5,262 nt of DNA. It comes from Lachnospiraceae bacterium. Its GTDB lineage: Bacteria; Bacillota; Clostridia; Lachnospirales; Lachnospiraceae. The stretch lies in NCBI GenBank assembly GCA_016282215.1, contig JAEEKC010000063.1:1-5262 (forward strand). The letters are read 5' to 3'. How positions within the stretch are numbered: the stretch's first letter is position 1; each line of letters opens with the position of its first letter. Under the pieces are notes generated by a model. The model searched no databases. It was not told where the DNA came from and was given only the letters and a program-made list of their open reading frames with translations. Made by a program: the position numbers and the translations under genes. Below are positions 4,430 to 5,262 of the stretch, in pieces.

Positions 4430-5262
4430 ATGTATAAAAACAAGAAAAAAGATAAGTTCATAATCCGTGTCATGACAATATTTGTCGCATTGTCGGTCTG
4501 TCTGCTGACAGCCTGCAGCGCAGGGGTATCGTCGGATGATCATTCGGATCCGGCAGCGGATGAAGGGGCCGGAAATGATGCCGGCAATGATACCGGCGCG
4601 GCTGCCGAACAGCAGGATCCCGATGTCACGCAGTTTGACTGGTACATCAATTACTCCTGGTTCAATACGCCCTGGGGCGGCAATGCCGTATCAAAGGCCA
4701 TCACCGAAAAGACGGGTGTGACCATTGATTTTGTCACGCCCACGGGAAATGAAGCAGAAAAACTCAATGCCCTGATGGCATCGGGAACGCTTCCGGATCT
4801 GATCACCATAGGCTGGTGGGAACCCCAGGTCAATGACATGATCCAGGGGGATATGGTCTATGCCCTCAATAAGCTCGCGGAGGAATACGATCCACACTTT
4901 TTTGAGGTGGCGGATCCGCAGGCGGTCAGCTGGTATACCCAGCCGGACGGCAATCTTTACGGGTATCCCAATTCTTCTATCACACCGGATGATGTGGCAA
5001 ATAACGACAAGATCGGTTCCAATCAGACTTTTCTGGTACGAAAGGATATCTATGAAGCCATAGGGTGTCCGGACATGACGACCACGGAAGGCTTTGAGGC
5101 AGCGGTCAAAAAAGCAAAAGCCAAATTTCCGACGGTTGGCGGCAAGCCGCTGATCCCGGTGGGCGCACATATCTTTGATGATACGGGAAATGTATCCTTT
5201 GACCAGTATCTGCAGAATTTCCTGGCGATCCCCATGGAGCAGGACGGCAAGCTCTATGACAG
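4430..5262 (+). CDS. Solute-binding lipoprotein, LipO/YtcQ-like (partial, cut by window edge)
   Basis: The frame is open for 277 codons to the right edge; members of this family are usually around 500-560 residues, so about half is visible. Residues 1-29 form a lipoprotein signal: a strongly basic start (MYKNKKKDKF), a hydrophobic core and lipobox LTAC with Cys29 as the lipidated residue. Residues 30-68 are a Gly/Asn/Asp/Ala-rich tether containing a duplicated GND motif. The fold begins with FDWYINYSWFNTPWG (69-83), then EKTGVTIDF (93-101), KLNALMASGTLPDLI (111-125) and a YGYPN segment at 177-181. These match lipoproteins that work with LplB/YtcP-type permeases for oligosaccharides, a group distinct from the first binding protein. 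Those permease genes are not visible and may lie beyond the edge. No Shine-Dalgarno is seen before ATG 4430; the next in-frame ATG (4472) would remove the positive residues of the signal and lacks a ribosome site too. The sugar is unknown. Confidence 0.85.
   Translation, partial: MYKNKKKDKFIIRVMTIFVALSVCLLTACSAGVSSDDHSDPAADEGAGNDAGNDTGAAAEQQDPDVTQFDWYINYSWFNTPWGGNAVSKAITEKTGVTIDFVTPTGNEAEKLNALMASGTLPDLITIGWWEPQVNDMIQGDMVYALNKLAEEYDPHFFEVADPQAVSWYTQPDGNLYGYPNSSITPDDVANNDKIGSNQTFLVRKDIYEAIGCPDMTTTEGFEAAVKKAKAKFPTVGGKPLIPVGAHIFDDTGNVSFDQYLQNFLAIPMEQDGKLYD
4571..4594 (+). repeat. Two 12-bp tandem units in the lipoprotein tether
   Basis: GGAAATGATGCC (4571-4582) is followed directly by GGCAATGATACC (4583-4594), ten of twelve bases identical. 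They encode GNDA and GNDT in the flexible tether after the lipidated Cys. A linker of this kind tolerates length change, so in-frame slippage is a plausible origin. Confidence 0.5.

Noticed and set aside
4691..5170. Minus-strand open frame of 159 codons opposite the second lipoprotein
   Set aside because: It lies wholly antisense to a gene with a clear signal, lipobox and family match, its protein shows no recognisable domain, and it is explained by codon bias on the other strand.
1..5262. CRISPR arrays, tRNA or rRNA genes, insertion sequences, phage or defence genes
   Set aside because: I found no spaced repeats of the right size, no tRNA-like cloverleaf, no transposase or integrase frame, and no terminal inverted repeats.

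Overview
The window looks like part of a carbohydrate-uptake locus from a low-to-mid GC Gram-positive, most likely a gut or rumen Clostridia/Lachnospiraceae-type bacterium. This is inferred from three things: Clostridia-style signal peptides, strong AGGAGG ribosome-binding sites, and coding regions near half GC with AT-rich spacers. No marker gene fixes the species, and both outer genes run off the ends of the window.

Layout. (1) 1-531, minus strand: the N-terminal 177 residues of a secreted protein whose visible part is a signal peptide followed by a CBM4/9-like carbohydrate-binding domain; the rest, possibly a glycanase, lies off the left edge. (2) 532-937: a 406-base divergent regulatory region with a good -10 box for each direction, poor -35 boxes, a pair of TTTTCACA repeats exactly one helical turn apart midway between the two promoters, and a palindrome GTTACGTAAC. 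(3) 938-4309, plus strand: a three-gene CUT1-type ABC sugar importer operon made of a solute-binding lipoprotein, a MalF-type permease and a MalG-type permease. A GC-rich hairpin separates the binding-protein gene from the first permease gene. No ATPase gene is present in the window, as is common for CUT1 importers that share one MsmK/UgpC-type ATPase. (4) 4310-4429: a long hairpin that probably ends the operon, then an extended -10 promoter. (5) 4430-5262, plus strand: the first 277 residues of a second, different solute-binding lipoprotein (LipO/YtcQ-like), cut by the right edge.

Working model (inference): the divergent secreted protein binds and perhaps degrades a polysaccharide outside the cell. 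The released oligosaccharides are captured by the lipoprotein and imported by the two permeases, powered by an ATPase encoded elsewhere. The shared intergenic region would coordinate both directions. The second lipoprotein probably begins another transporter unit, perhaps for another oligosaccharide from the same glycan. The substrate cannot be read from the sequence.

The most unusual points are a predicted transcription start falling exactly on the ATG of the second lipoprotein (possible leaderless mRNA), a degenerate 15-bp tandem repeat forming the start of the MalF-type permease gene, and the one-turn direct repeat between the divergent promoters. I found no clear new defence, mobile or RNA-based system here.
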